Source: Rhynochetos jubatus (taxonomy: Eukaryota; Chordata; Aves; Eurypygiformes; Rhynochetidae). Taken from it: 64,000 bases of DNA. Shown in pieces: positions 53,640 through 64,000 of this stretch. The DNA is taken from the NCBI GenBank assembly GCA_027574665.1, contig CM050657.1:26576700-26640699 (forward strand). The letters are read 5' to 3'. Below the pieces are notes generated by a model. That model had not been told where the DNA came from. It made no database searches and saw only the letters and a program-made list of their open reading frames with translations. Position 1 is the stretch's first letter. The number at the start of each line of letters is the position of its first letter. The position numbers and the translations under genes were made by a program.

Positions 53640-54770
53640 TACCGAGGCTCAGCAGACGTGTTTGCCGTGCTGGGTGCACACCGAGGTGAGGTGGGTCAGC
53701 CCTGCACGCTGCCACGGCTGCTGGGACAGCCGCCTGGACTGGGAGGATGCCTGGAAGGACACCTGGGAGGGCCGGGTCACCTGTGGGACTGGCAGAGACC
53801 TCACGCCTGAGACTCCGTCGCAGTCTCAGCGCTGTCACACACAGCCTGAATCGAGACTGGATCCCACAAAGCACTCTAAAGCCAAAGTCATCCTAAAGTG
53901 AAGGCTCGCAAGAGCAGTCTGGTTTAGATCCCAAGTGCTGCTATCAGGCAAATCCCCAGAAGCCGCCCACCAGTGACCCTGATCCCACCATGCTGCTGCT
54001 CACACGTAGCTCACCTGGGACCGCCGCAGCACTAACGTGGCTCCTCCATGTCCAGCATTAGCACCTGCAGAGGGAGCAGGATTTAATTTTACACGGTGCT
54101 CCATACACCAGAAGCTGAGTCCAGAACTGGCACATGCTGTTCCCAGCCCTTCCCAAAGGACAGACGGAGCTCTGCCCAAAGGCAGCCGTCTCTACCACAG
54201 GTGGGAGCGCCTCTGCCATGGCTATTCCCTTCAGCCACCCCTTGCTGACCCACGTGCTTGAGGAAAACGTGTTTTTAGCAGTACCGTGTGGCCACAGCAC
54301 TGTCTCCCCTCCCCACCCACCATGCACCTTCCCTGGGACAGCAGCACCCATGTGGAAAACTGTAGTTGGGCTTCACCTTCAGGAGAAAGCACCCCTCAGG
54401 TTTCCCAGAGGATTCTCAGCACGGTTCGTGCTGCCTCCCCTACCCACCCCTGTGCTGTTTCCATCCCACGTGGCAGATGGACACCTCACCACTGGAGAGA
54501 CAAGATGGATGACCCCTCAGCCCTCACACGCCACAGAGCCCAGTCCCACCACCCCTCCTGTCCGAGCATTGTCCCCTTCCCCACTCACACCCCCAGAAAC
54601 TCGCCCAGCAGTGGCTGTTTGCTCTGCTCAGGGCTGCCTGCCTCCACAGCTGGTGGGTGCCGCATTTTGGCTGCTTCCCACAGGCCAGGTGCTCCCCAGT
54701 GGGCCCCATTACACCACTGCCATCTCTGCCCCAGGCCCACCACTGCTACACTATCCCTCTGAGCTCCAGT
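53640..54770. other. GC-rich non-coding stretch next to CR1
   Basis: The base composition rises noticeably compared with the flanks. An open plus-strand frame from ATG at 54134 runs 249 codons and ends in the adjacent CR1 at 54883. Its product is rich in Pro, Ser, Thr and Ala with no domain, and several other frames are also open, so it is best explained by GC-rich composition. An unrecognised old repeat is possible. Confidence 0.35.
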
Positions 54771-56168
54771 CTTCGAAAAAGGCAAGAAGGAGGACCTGGG
54801 TAACTATGGGCCATCAGCCTCACCTCCATCCCTGTAAAGGTGATGGAACAACTTGTTCTTGGTGCCATCTCAAAGCACGTTGAGAAAACAAAGCTTATCA
54901 CGAGTAGTCAGCATGGATTCAACAAGGGAAAGTCATGCTTGGCCAATCTGATAGCTTTTTATGATGGCAACACTAGATGGATGGATGAGGGGAAGGCAGT
55001 CGATGTGGTCTACCTTGACTTCAGCAAAGCATTTGACACGGTCTCCCATGGCATCCTCATCGCCAAGCTTAGGAAGTATGGACTGGGCCATTGGTGGTGA
55101 AGTGGGTTGGGAACTGGCTGGAGGAAAGAGCTCAGAGAGTTGTGGTCAATGGGGCAGAGTCTAGTCGGAGGCCTGTGGCTAGTGACATCCCCCAGGGGTC
55201 TGTTCTGGATCCAACAACACTATTCAATATATTCATCAATGACCTGGACGAAGGGCTAGAATGTCCTCTCAGCAAGTTGCTGATGATACCAAACTGGGAG
55301 GAGTGGCTGCCATGCCAGAAGGTCGTGCTGCCATCCAGCGTGACCTGGACAGGCTGGAGAGCTGGGCGGGGAGAAACCGAATGCAATTCAATAAGGGCAA
55401 GTGTAAAGTGCTGCATCGGGGGAGGAACAATCCCATGTTCCAGTACAGGTTGGGGGCTGTTCTCTTGGAGGGCAGCTCTGGGGAAAAGGACCTTGGAGTC
55501 CTGGTGGACAACAGGATGACCATGAGCCAACAGTGTGCCCTCGCTGACAAGAAGGCCAGTGGCACCCTGGGGGGCATTAAGAAGAGCGTGGCCAGCAGGT
55601 CGAGGGAAGTTCTCATCCCCCTCTGTTCTGCGCTGGTGAGGCCTCCCCTGGAGTGCTGTGTCCAGTTCTGGGCTCCTCAGCTCCAGAGGGACAAGGAGCT
55701 ACTGGAGAGGGCCCAGCGCAGGGACACTGAGATGGGGAAGGGCCTGGAGCCCCTTCCATGTGAGGAAAGGCTGAGAGAGCTGGGGCTGTTCAGCTGGGAG
55801 AAGAGGAGACTGAGGGGGATCTTATCAATGCTTATCAATATCTAGAGGGTGGGTGTCAGGGGGATGGGGCCAGGCTCTGCTCAGTGGTGTCCAGTGACAG
55901 GACGAGGGGCAGTGGCCATAAACTGGCAAACAGAAGGTTCAACCTGAACATGAGGAAACCCTTCTGCCCTGTGAGGGCGACAGAGCACTGGGACAGGCTG
56001 CCCAGAGAGGAGGGGAGTCTCCTTCCCTGGAGACTTTCCAAAGCCGCCTGGACTTGTTCCTGTGTGATCTGCTCTAGGGGATCCTGCTCTGGCAGGGGGG
56101 TTGGACTGGATGATCTCTAGAGGCCCCTTCCAACCCCAAACACCCTGTGAATCTGTGTGAATCTGTGA
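54771..56168 (+). mobile_element. CR1 LINE, 5'-truncated, with broken reverse transcriptase
   Basis: The plus-strand sequence begins inside the reverse-transcriptase region (GKKEDLGNYG) and proceeds through QHGFNKGKSCLANLIAFYDG, motif A VYLDFSKAFDTVSHGIL, motif B PQGSVLDP and the post-catalytic [10 protein letters not shown] and CVQFWAPQL segments. The frame breaks several times: near 54835, near 55100, and at about 55272, where one T of the FADD codons appears missing. It ends with the CR1 3' UTR (GGGGGGTTGGACTGGATGA) and a TGTGAATC-type tail at about 56145-56168. The 3' region (AACATGAGGAAACCCTTCTG) differs from the copies at 6177 and 63791, so it belongs to another CR1 subfamily, one resembling the classical chicken CR1. 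Confidence 0.93.
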
Positions 56169-59100
56169 AAAAAGGTCTCGCTGGCAGGCACCTGTGGAGC
56201 AGAAGGGCTTGAGGTCGATGGAGGGCTGCAGGGGAAAGGGATGCAAGGTGGAGCAGCCATGACACCAAGGGAAATGGGGTGTCTGCCTCCACGTGAAGAC
56301 TCCAGATGGAGATGATGGAGAAAGAGTTCAGTCAAACACTGGGTCATGTGCTTGACAGAGGTGCAAGACCCCAACAAGGCTCTCTGCCTGGTATTGTGCA
56401 GGAACTGGATGATCCCTGCCAGGCCCCAGCCCCGAGGGACCCTTTGCCAGGATAGATGCAGCAGGGATAAAACAGCATTTCACAAGCCTCTGGAGATTTG
56501 TACGCTTTGTACATTACCCAGGACTGACTGCGGGGACGCTCACACAAGCGTGGACTCCAAATAAGTTTTGCCCATCTCTGAACCACTGAATTTTAAACTA
56601 TTAAATGTGCAGAGTACCTGTAACAAACATCCTTAAAAAGCTGTATTTTTACAGGTATATGCCCTTGAGATCATTATGAATAAGCATGTATTTGTGGGGA
56701 GAAAACTATTTATGTGAATGAAACGGAGCCTGTGAGAAGAAACCATGGGTAATTATACAGAGGCGTAAGGAAAACTAGGAATTGTGCACAGCACAAGGAA
56801 AACTGCCCGCGTGAGCGCCGAAAGGAGCAGAGCGCGGGAAGAAACAAGTAGCTTAACATTTGGTTATGGCCTAAGGGACAAACTTTGCTGAAGATGGAGA
56901 CACGGAATAGTTAATAAAGCTTCTGAACTGTTTCCAATTCTCAGACAAGGAAGCAATAGTTCTGTTCTTATCAGCAACTGCTCTTTCATATTTGTGTATC
57001 GAGCTAGCTTTATTAAATTATTCAGCAAAGGTCAAATGTGATTTGTCTTCCCGGTTTTATTATGATTTTTCATGACATCGCCTGAGTAGCTGAATAACAA
57101 ACAGTGCGTGTCAAAACGCTGCAGTGCCCGAGCTATCCACAGGCACGCTGGGTTATGAGCCTATTCAGTCATCGGTTCTGAGGCAACACCAATGCATCGA
57201 GCGAAGATTTAAACTATGTGCGAGCACTGCAAAGCGTTGCTCGTGGAAGCACAGCGGCGAAACAGAACCAAGCGCCGGCACCCCGTGTACGTACTGTGAG
57301 CTTTTGAACCTGACTAACCGTCGGGCTGAAGCACTTTGCTCCCTGTGACCGATGAGGAGTTCCCAGCCCGTGCTGAGCTGGCCAGAAGTGGTGGGAGAGA
57401 ATAGGAAGTGAAAATCTGACAGGTCAAACGGCCTGTTACCTACAATGACTGCAGAAGTAGGCTGCAATTTTGGTTATTTTACAGTAGACAGATATCTTGA
57501 ACAGGTTCAGAACAACATGTGATTCTTTAAGATAACCCTATGGCTCCGTATAAATATATGCACTGATTTACGATAACACTAGCTACAGAATAAACTGAAA
57601 GACACACGAGACTTTTTTAGGCAGTGGCACATTATCACTGCAATGTCATGCATACAATTTAAACAAACTACCTATCTTATTCTAATTGAACAGAAATTTA
57701 GCACTTCCTTTTAGTGTGGTTGTTCCTACCGCTCCGGATTATTTTTGTCTAGCTCTAGGCAATAGCTACATATCATTGGAAAAGCCGAAAGAAATTCAAA
57801 ATGGGATCTTCTAATCAGGATGCAGGTTTTCTTGCAATTATTAAGCAAGCAACAGAACACTGAAGTGAACACTACAAAGAGGTTTATGAATTCAAGCTGT
57901 TCCAGGTTTCTGACGGCCTCACTGATATTGCTTTAAATTAATTTCTTGTTATTTTATACAGAGATACCTTTTAGTAAACCACTTGATAGACTTTAAGGCC
58001 AGAAGACTTTATGGCTAGAAAACATTAAGAACATTCATGGTTACTAACGTAGCAAACCCATGTGCTTTACACATTAGCAGCAACAACGGCACGCTGACAA
58101 GAGGGAATACATTTCTTACGTGTATGAGAATACCTCACAGAACCCAGACATAACAATGTGCAGCCTATAGTCTGTCATACATCTGAGAAAATACAAATAC
58201 ACCCTTGCTACATAAATTATTAGTAGCAGTTGATAATCTGGGGTGGGTTTTGGATTTCTGAAATGAAGTAATAACTTTTTGCATTTTTTCATGAAGTTTG
58301 GAGGTCTAGGTTACAGACCTCTAGCCAGATATTTTCTAAATTATACAAACATTAAACTAGGGATTAAAAACCTGGCTCTGATATCACATACACGCAGAAA
58401 CTGACTTCTGAGGACATAGATCCTGCTTAACAATCAGCTATTTTCAGTGGAGATTTGTAGGTTCAGATAAGCATTGTGTGCCTTTCAAAATAGCTATAGA
58501 AAGATGCAGCTCAACAGCATTTGTCACATGGACACGAGATGCTTTTTGGCAATATGGAGTAGAAAACCCTGTGTGATTATCGGAGAAAAATGTTGATTTA
58601 TGGGTTTTGTTTAAAAGGGATACACTGAATTATCCAAGGAAAACAGAAGGAAAATAGGCACCATTGAAATAATTATTTCCCTGGCTCATTCATTAAATAC
58701 TACGCATGCTGAAATAAAGTAATAGTAACATATACCAATATAAATATATGCCAAAAGGCATATATTGCATATTTTGATGAGAGCAGAGGTTATATGTCGA
58801 TAAAGGAAGCTTTAAAAGCCAGGAATACATTAAAAATCATGATTGTGCCACAAGGAATAAGTATTTTTTTCATCAAAGCCTGTCCCTCAAGAGCTGCAAT
58901 TCTTCAATCAGATGACAGACAGTAGGTTAAGCAGCTGTTGCTATTTATTTCCCTCTTGCAAAATATTCAAACCCCGCTCATCCCCCCCTCCCCCCCAAAA
59001 ATAAAGAGGATTGACCCTGAGATCCACCCTTTCTGCACTCATCAGCACGGGGGTTTTGGAGTCCGTTGCTACGAGCACATTCCTCCAAGCTATTCAATGG

Positions 59101-60589
59101 CATTTCTGTCAAACGCAATATCCGTGGCAGGCTCGTGCCCCTTTGACTTCCCGAGTGTTCAGGAGTTGTATTCCAGAAACACATGTGGCTCCCAAGAACC
59201 TCTTCAACCTTGACAGTGATAACAAGAAGGGATCAACAGTACCCCAAGTAATCCTTATCGCTCTGTCAAAGGTTCCTATGGCGCATCATAAATCAGGAAA
59301 CTGCTTAGTCCCTCCGCCCCGGGCTCCTCACTCCTCCGCCACGGTCTCGTCCCAGCTCCCCACTTGCACAGCTTGCCTGCGAGAGGATGAGAAGATGTTC
59401 TCCTTGTTTCCAGGCTCTCCTCCTCTGCATCAGCCTCTCACGCAAGGAAGAGCTTGGGACACAGTTAAGAAGAGGATGGAGCCACCAAAATGCCCACTAA
59501 CTGCAGCTCAGGAGAGCCCTGCCATAGCACGGTGGGGACGGGAGCAGAAACCACAGCTCTGTCCCACCCCCCGCAGCTGCGGAATAGAAAAGGTCAGAGC
59601 CAAGGTGGCATTTTGCAATCGTCCTGCAACAAAGGCAGGCTCTTCCTGGGAAGGAGCACTCGTACAGATATCCTCCAGCTCCAAACTGTGCAAGCAATCA
59701 GGATTTTATCCGGTATCTTACAAGGGCTAAAAGCAAGTGGGAAAAGAGAGGCGGCTCGCTTGGCTCTTGCAGTGAGCCTAGGGCATGGGACAAACGCCAA
59801 GGGCCATGTCCTCAGGGAAGGAATGTTGAAAAAGATCAGATAAATTAGCAGTTTAGAGCAGGGAACAGGTATTAATAAGATGTTTTTAAATTCTAATTGT
59901 CATTAAAAGCATATCAGAGAAACGTAAGCTGGAAGGAAAAAAGAAATCCCAGTTTTTCAGTGTTTTAGCGTCCTTTTTTCAAATGGTATATTCCTTCCTC
60001 TTCCAACAGAAAAGGGCTACAGGTAAAAGAACAGAATAAAAATAAAACAATCATAAAACACACACATAAATAGAAGCTGGATGAAATTCAAGGTGGTCAT
60101 GTCACCCACAAAACGGTGAGAAAATCAAATGCTCACCAAGCCCAGTGTGAAGTAACATTTCCGCACACACTGACGTGCCGCTAGGACTTACCCCATTTGT
60201 TCTGAAGGATCTTCCCCGTGTTTCAGTCAACTTGTGCGTAAGCCTACTGAAAAATTCTCGAGGCTTCTAAGGTAAAAAAAAAATTGAGGACAGACACCTC
60301 CCATAACTGATTACAAAGTTCCTGCACTACATGAAGCCATCCAGCTGCCTCATTTGTGCTGGGTTTAAGCCTATTTTCTTGTCTTTCCAACGCACAGCAA
60401 AGTCACGATCCTTTTCTCTGGCTGGGAAGACGTACTTCTGGTACCAACAGCACCGGGAAAACGCTTAGCTCATTAACAAACACAGAGCTCGGGGCGGCAC
60501 ACTGGCAGTAACTGGGCACAGAGGCCGCCGAGGCTCCGGCAGCGCTGGGATGTGTGCAGAACCCGCTTACGTAAGGAATACAGTTTGCC
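56169..60589. other. Intergenic DNA between CR1 and the PAX3 3' end
   Basis: No supported gene. A small CpG-rich patch lies at about 57080-57350 and a short hairpin at 58743-58766. A 239-codon plus-strand frame at 59011-59730 opens with TTG and has no recognisable domain; its first ATG is near 59278. A C-rich run lies near 58983-58998. The rest is AT-rich. Confidence 0.4.
58743..58766. repeat. Perfect short inverted repeat
   Basis: AATATATGCC and GGCATATATT are exact reverse complements of ten bases separated by AAAA. A hairpin or palindromic protein site is possible. The surrounding DNA is AT-rich, so chance is plausible. Confidence 0.8.
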
Positions 60590-62171
60590 TTGAAGATAAC
60601 ATGGTTTATTTCTTCATGATATTCAGATTAAAATGTATCAATGTATTTAGCACAATACTACATTTTAGGACAAAATCATCAGTGCTTTGCAAGTCTTCAT
60701 AATGTTTATTCATCATAAATAGTAAATATTTACTGAACTTTTTACATGAAAGACGTTTGTTTTTTGTTTTCTTTTTTTTTTTTGTTGGGTTTTTTTGTAT
60801 GTCGTTTTGTATTTTTTTTACAACACGTTGTTGTAGAGGCTGCAACACAAAGATAATATTTCATTTTTCCATCACCCTTACGACCAATGTGTGAACTAAC
60901 CTCTGTACTGAACCTAGTCTAACTCGCTACTTCATAGTCCCTACCGCTAAAAGGAATGTATTTGTGTTCTGCCTCCCTCTTCGTTCCAAGAATAGAGAGA
61001 AATAAATAACACCGCCTTCCATCTTCCTCTCAACATCACAAAACACAAATTTATTGACATTCTAAAATGTCACAACGCAAACTTCTTGTAAACCTTGGTT
61101 CCTATAATTATATTTTCTATATTGGGTATCGCTGTATAATTTAAACAAATGTGTTAAATACAGGTCCATCTCTGTCCGTGTCCTGTACATCACAAAAAAT
61201 GTAAACGTAATAATTTCTTCGTATTGTTTCCTGAAAATCACCTTTAAATCATGATTAGCAAGCTGGATTTTAGTTGTCCAGCGCACTGCGACATTTCTGT
61301 ATTTTATCATCAGGTATTATGCGCTGCAAAAATAAAAGTACCTGCAAAAATATAGTTCTGATTCTATCTATATGACTTTGGATGATCCCAAAGTTCGTGT
61401 GAGGTACACAGTATTGCACATTGCTAGGCAGTTGTGAAAAAATAGTTGTGGTGGTGTTGATTTTCTTTTTCTCCCGTGGTTTTTTCGAAAAGGTAACAAC
61501 GGACTAGGAAAACTCCACATACAAAATCTGTTTTTTCATGTTACACAAGATCTTGTCTCTTGGCAAAGCAAACCTTGTAAGCGGCATTTATTGACAACAC
61601 GATTACAAACGCTTGGTACGGTAACCAATGAGTTGCTCGGGAAGCCTTTCGCACGCACGCATCCTAGCTTCCTATGGACTGTGACATTCCCTCTGGATGA
61701 CAATTTCCAGTGTGTAAAATGAAAGAGGTTCTCCCGCCCTTGCTTCAGAAAATGAGCAGTTTGAAAGTCAGACTAAAGTCAGCACTGGGTGTCAGATGAG
61801 TCAGAGTACGCAGAGCTCAGCTGCTCCAAGTTTCAGAATGTTCCGTTTGTCCCAATCAACGCACATTAATTTCAACAACAAAAAATGGAATGTTTTGCCA
61901 GGCAGTGATATTAAATACTGCTCTGTTTTGTACACCCACTCATAATGAACCGTGTCGCATTTATTTATTTGTTATTGCTTTTGGCCTTTGTCTTCTGTAT
62001 AGCTTTGTCCAGCCTTCAGAAGTCTACTAAAAGCTATGATACAACAAGCCTGCTCCTCTCGTTGGGTCTGCCCCAGTTCAGGCTGCAGTGTGTCGAGAAG
62101 ATCCCTCGCATCCAAGCCTTCGAGTGAGACCGGAAAACAAGACCAGCTTTAACTTGAAGTGGACAGTTCAT
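60590..62171 (-). other. PAX3: PAX3 3' untranslated region (inferred extent)
   Basis: This AT-rich stretch directly follows the PAX3 stop codon on the minus strand and ends near the distal AATAAA at 60605-60610. It has at least three canonical poly(A) hexamers and a strongly A-rich segment (minus strand, about 60755-60805). I inferred the extent from composition and hexamers, not from transcripts. The small plus-strand and minus-strand frames inside it are not genes. Confidence 0.5.
60605..60610 (-). other. Candidate poly(A) signal of PAX3
   Basis: TTTATT here is AATAAA on the minus strand, about 1.56 kb past the PAX3 stop. Just beyond it the composition changes from AT-rich (60600-62200) to more GC/CpG-rich (60480-60570), which fits the end of a 3' UTR. 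An alternative proximal hexamer lies at 61050-61055, and two overlapping ones at 61960-61969. Which are used is unknown. Confidence 0.4.
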
Positions 62172-62206
62172 TTACGCAATATCTGGCTTCAGATAATGAA
62201 AGGCAC
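62172..62206 (-). CDS. PAX3: PAX3 last coding exon (exon 9), tail AFHYLKPDIA
   Basis: On the minus strand a strong acceptor (pyrimidine-rich tract then TTTTTTGCAG) precedes GTGCCTTTCATTATCTGAAG. With the first base of the split serine codon donated by exon 8, this reads S-A-F-H-Y-L-K-P-D-I-A followed by TAA at 62174-62172. This is the known C-terminal end of the long PAX3 isoform (PAX3d in human). The exon is phase-compatible with exon 8. It is too short to appear as an open frame by itself and was found by looking for the conserved tail. The C-terminal region is part of the Pro/Ser/Thr-rich transactivation domain. Identification is close to certain. Confidence 0.95.
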
Positions 62207-62950
<744 letters not shown>

Positions 62951-63790
62951 CTAAAATAAAAGGTCGAATAATAGAGTTAAAATGTGTGCAGAACTGTATT
63001 GCTTACAGAGCCACAGGAGTTCTCAAATCTATCGTCTGACTTTCTAAAATAGGTAGACTTGGTAGTCAAACTATGCCCTGAGTATCTAATCCAAAGAGGA
63101 AGTGGAATTCGGTTGCACTGTCCACCAAAATAAAAGCTGATGGCTAACAACACATAAGAAGTGATACCAAGGGCAAATAAGGAAAAACCATTTTAAAAAA
63201 TTATGATTTTAGGGTGCCTGATCCTCCCACGACCCAGCTGGGACCCGTGCAGATGTTTTCCCTGAGGACTCAATTACAAGAGAATAAGAAGCAAGTAGTG
63301 GCTCTTCAGCCACGTTGTCCTGCATGATCAACAAACAGAAAAGCTGGGAAAAATCTCACACCCTTTTTTTTTTTGACCAAAGACCAGCAGTCGTTAAAAT
63401 GACATTCATTTGGAGCGGATCACAGCAACGGCGCCAATGAAGTAACAAAGAATCCCAGCACCCAGAACAGCATTAACGCATGGGGAAGGGGCAGAGCAGC
63501 CGTAACTCCTGCTGCTGCATGTCTTGTGTGCTGCTCTGTGAAGAAATGAATGCGAAAGAGTAAAGTGCTGGTCACAACACCAGTTCCCAACTTCACCTGC
63601 TGAGACAGAGGACACAACAGTAACGGCCAGGCGTTCCAGACTGGCTTCAAGTTGACTGTCACTCCCTTTATAAGCTGCTGGTACACAAACAGCTATGAAA
63701 TCCCCAGTCAAGTTTAGTTGAAAAGATTTTACTGGAAAACATGTGCTTTCCCCTATAAAAGCCCAGGTCTCTAGGCCATAATTTCCTTAT
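62951..63790 (-). other. PAX3: PAX3 intron 7 (3' part)
   Basis: This is intronic sequence upstream of the exon 8 acceptor. No other exon was recognised. Frames near 63406-63711 lack domains. A T run lies near 63364-63374. The intron continues past the window edge, and exon 7 is not present. Confidence 0.8.
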
Positions 63791-64000
63791 TGCAGCCTTC
63801 CTGTACCTGAAGGGGGCCTACAAGGAAGCTGGGGGGGGCTTTTTACAAGGGCTTGTAGTGACAGGACAAGGGGTAACGGGTTTAAATTGAAAGTGGGGAG
63901 ATTTAGACTGGATATCAGAAAGAAATTCTTCCTAGAGAGGGTGTGGAGGCACTGGGACAGGTTGCCCAGAGAAGCTGTGGGTGCCCCATCCCTGGCAGTG
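63791..64000 (+). mobile_element. CR1 LINE 3' region, cut by window edge
   Basis: The sequence starts with TGCAGCCTTC and GGGGGCCTACAAGGAAGCTGG, then passes through GACAGGACAAGGGGTAACGG, AAGAAATTCTTCCT and GGCACTGGGACAGGTTGCCC to CCATCCCTGGCAGTG at the edge. All are CR1 ORF2-end and 3' UTR landmarks in plus orientation, opposite to PAX3. It is closely similar to the same part of the minus-strand copy at 6177-7709, so both belong to one subfamily. The true 3' end lies outside the window. Confidence 0.92.

Noticed and set aside
55132-56377. Several minus-strand frames of 60-130 codons
   Set aside because: Antisense shadows of the plus-strand CR1 at 54771-56168 and its flank.

Overview
The window looks like a piece of a bird nuclear chromosome. 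Three things support this: CR1 LINE copies of two subfamilies are the only recognisable transposons, no SINEs are visible, and the 3' end of the paired-box/homeobox gene PAX3 is read almost residue for residue. Crocodilian or turtle DNA is not strictly excluded, and I cannot name the species. Most of the 64 kb is gene-poor. Most lie in the region downstream (3') of PAX3, which in other vertebrates is the large regulatory desert between PAX3 and EPHA4.

Layout: 1-6.2 kb is non-coding, with a CpG-rich block at about 0.84-1.8 kb that looks like an orphan CpG island. 6.18-7.71 kb is a 5'-truncated CR1 on the minus strand. 7.7-42 kb is non-coding unique sequence with short CR1 tails near 29.6 and 31.2 kb, a G-rich tract at 16.7 kb, a CpG cluster with a TATA-like box at 15.0 kb, and a few stretches that look like conserved regulatory DNA. 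About 42.4-43.5 kb is the strongest enhancer-like block. At 49.18-49.51 kb on the minus strand is a complete intronless coding region for a 108-residue KCNE-family potassium-channel beta subunit. 54.77-56.17 kb is a second, plus-strand CR1 of another subfamily. From about 60.6 kb to the right edge the window is PAX3 on the minus strand: 3' UTR plus last exon (stop at 62172-62174), intron 8, exon 8 (62704-62950), and part of intron 7 containing a third sizeable CR1 that runs off the edge.

Only two protein-coding genes can be supported. PAX3 is a transcription factor of neural crest and myogenic progenitors; the KCNE gene encodes a small single-pass membrane protein. They lie on the same strand, with the KCNE start about 11 kb beyond the likely PAX3 poly(A) site. 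The most noteworthy observation is the KCNE-like gene itself. The KCNE4 gene of this chromosomal neighbourhood lies on the other (5') side of PAX3 in human, and this protein is not KCNE4 by sequence, so it appears to be an extra KCNE paralogue. Nearly all other open reading frames are chance or antisense frames of repeats.
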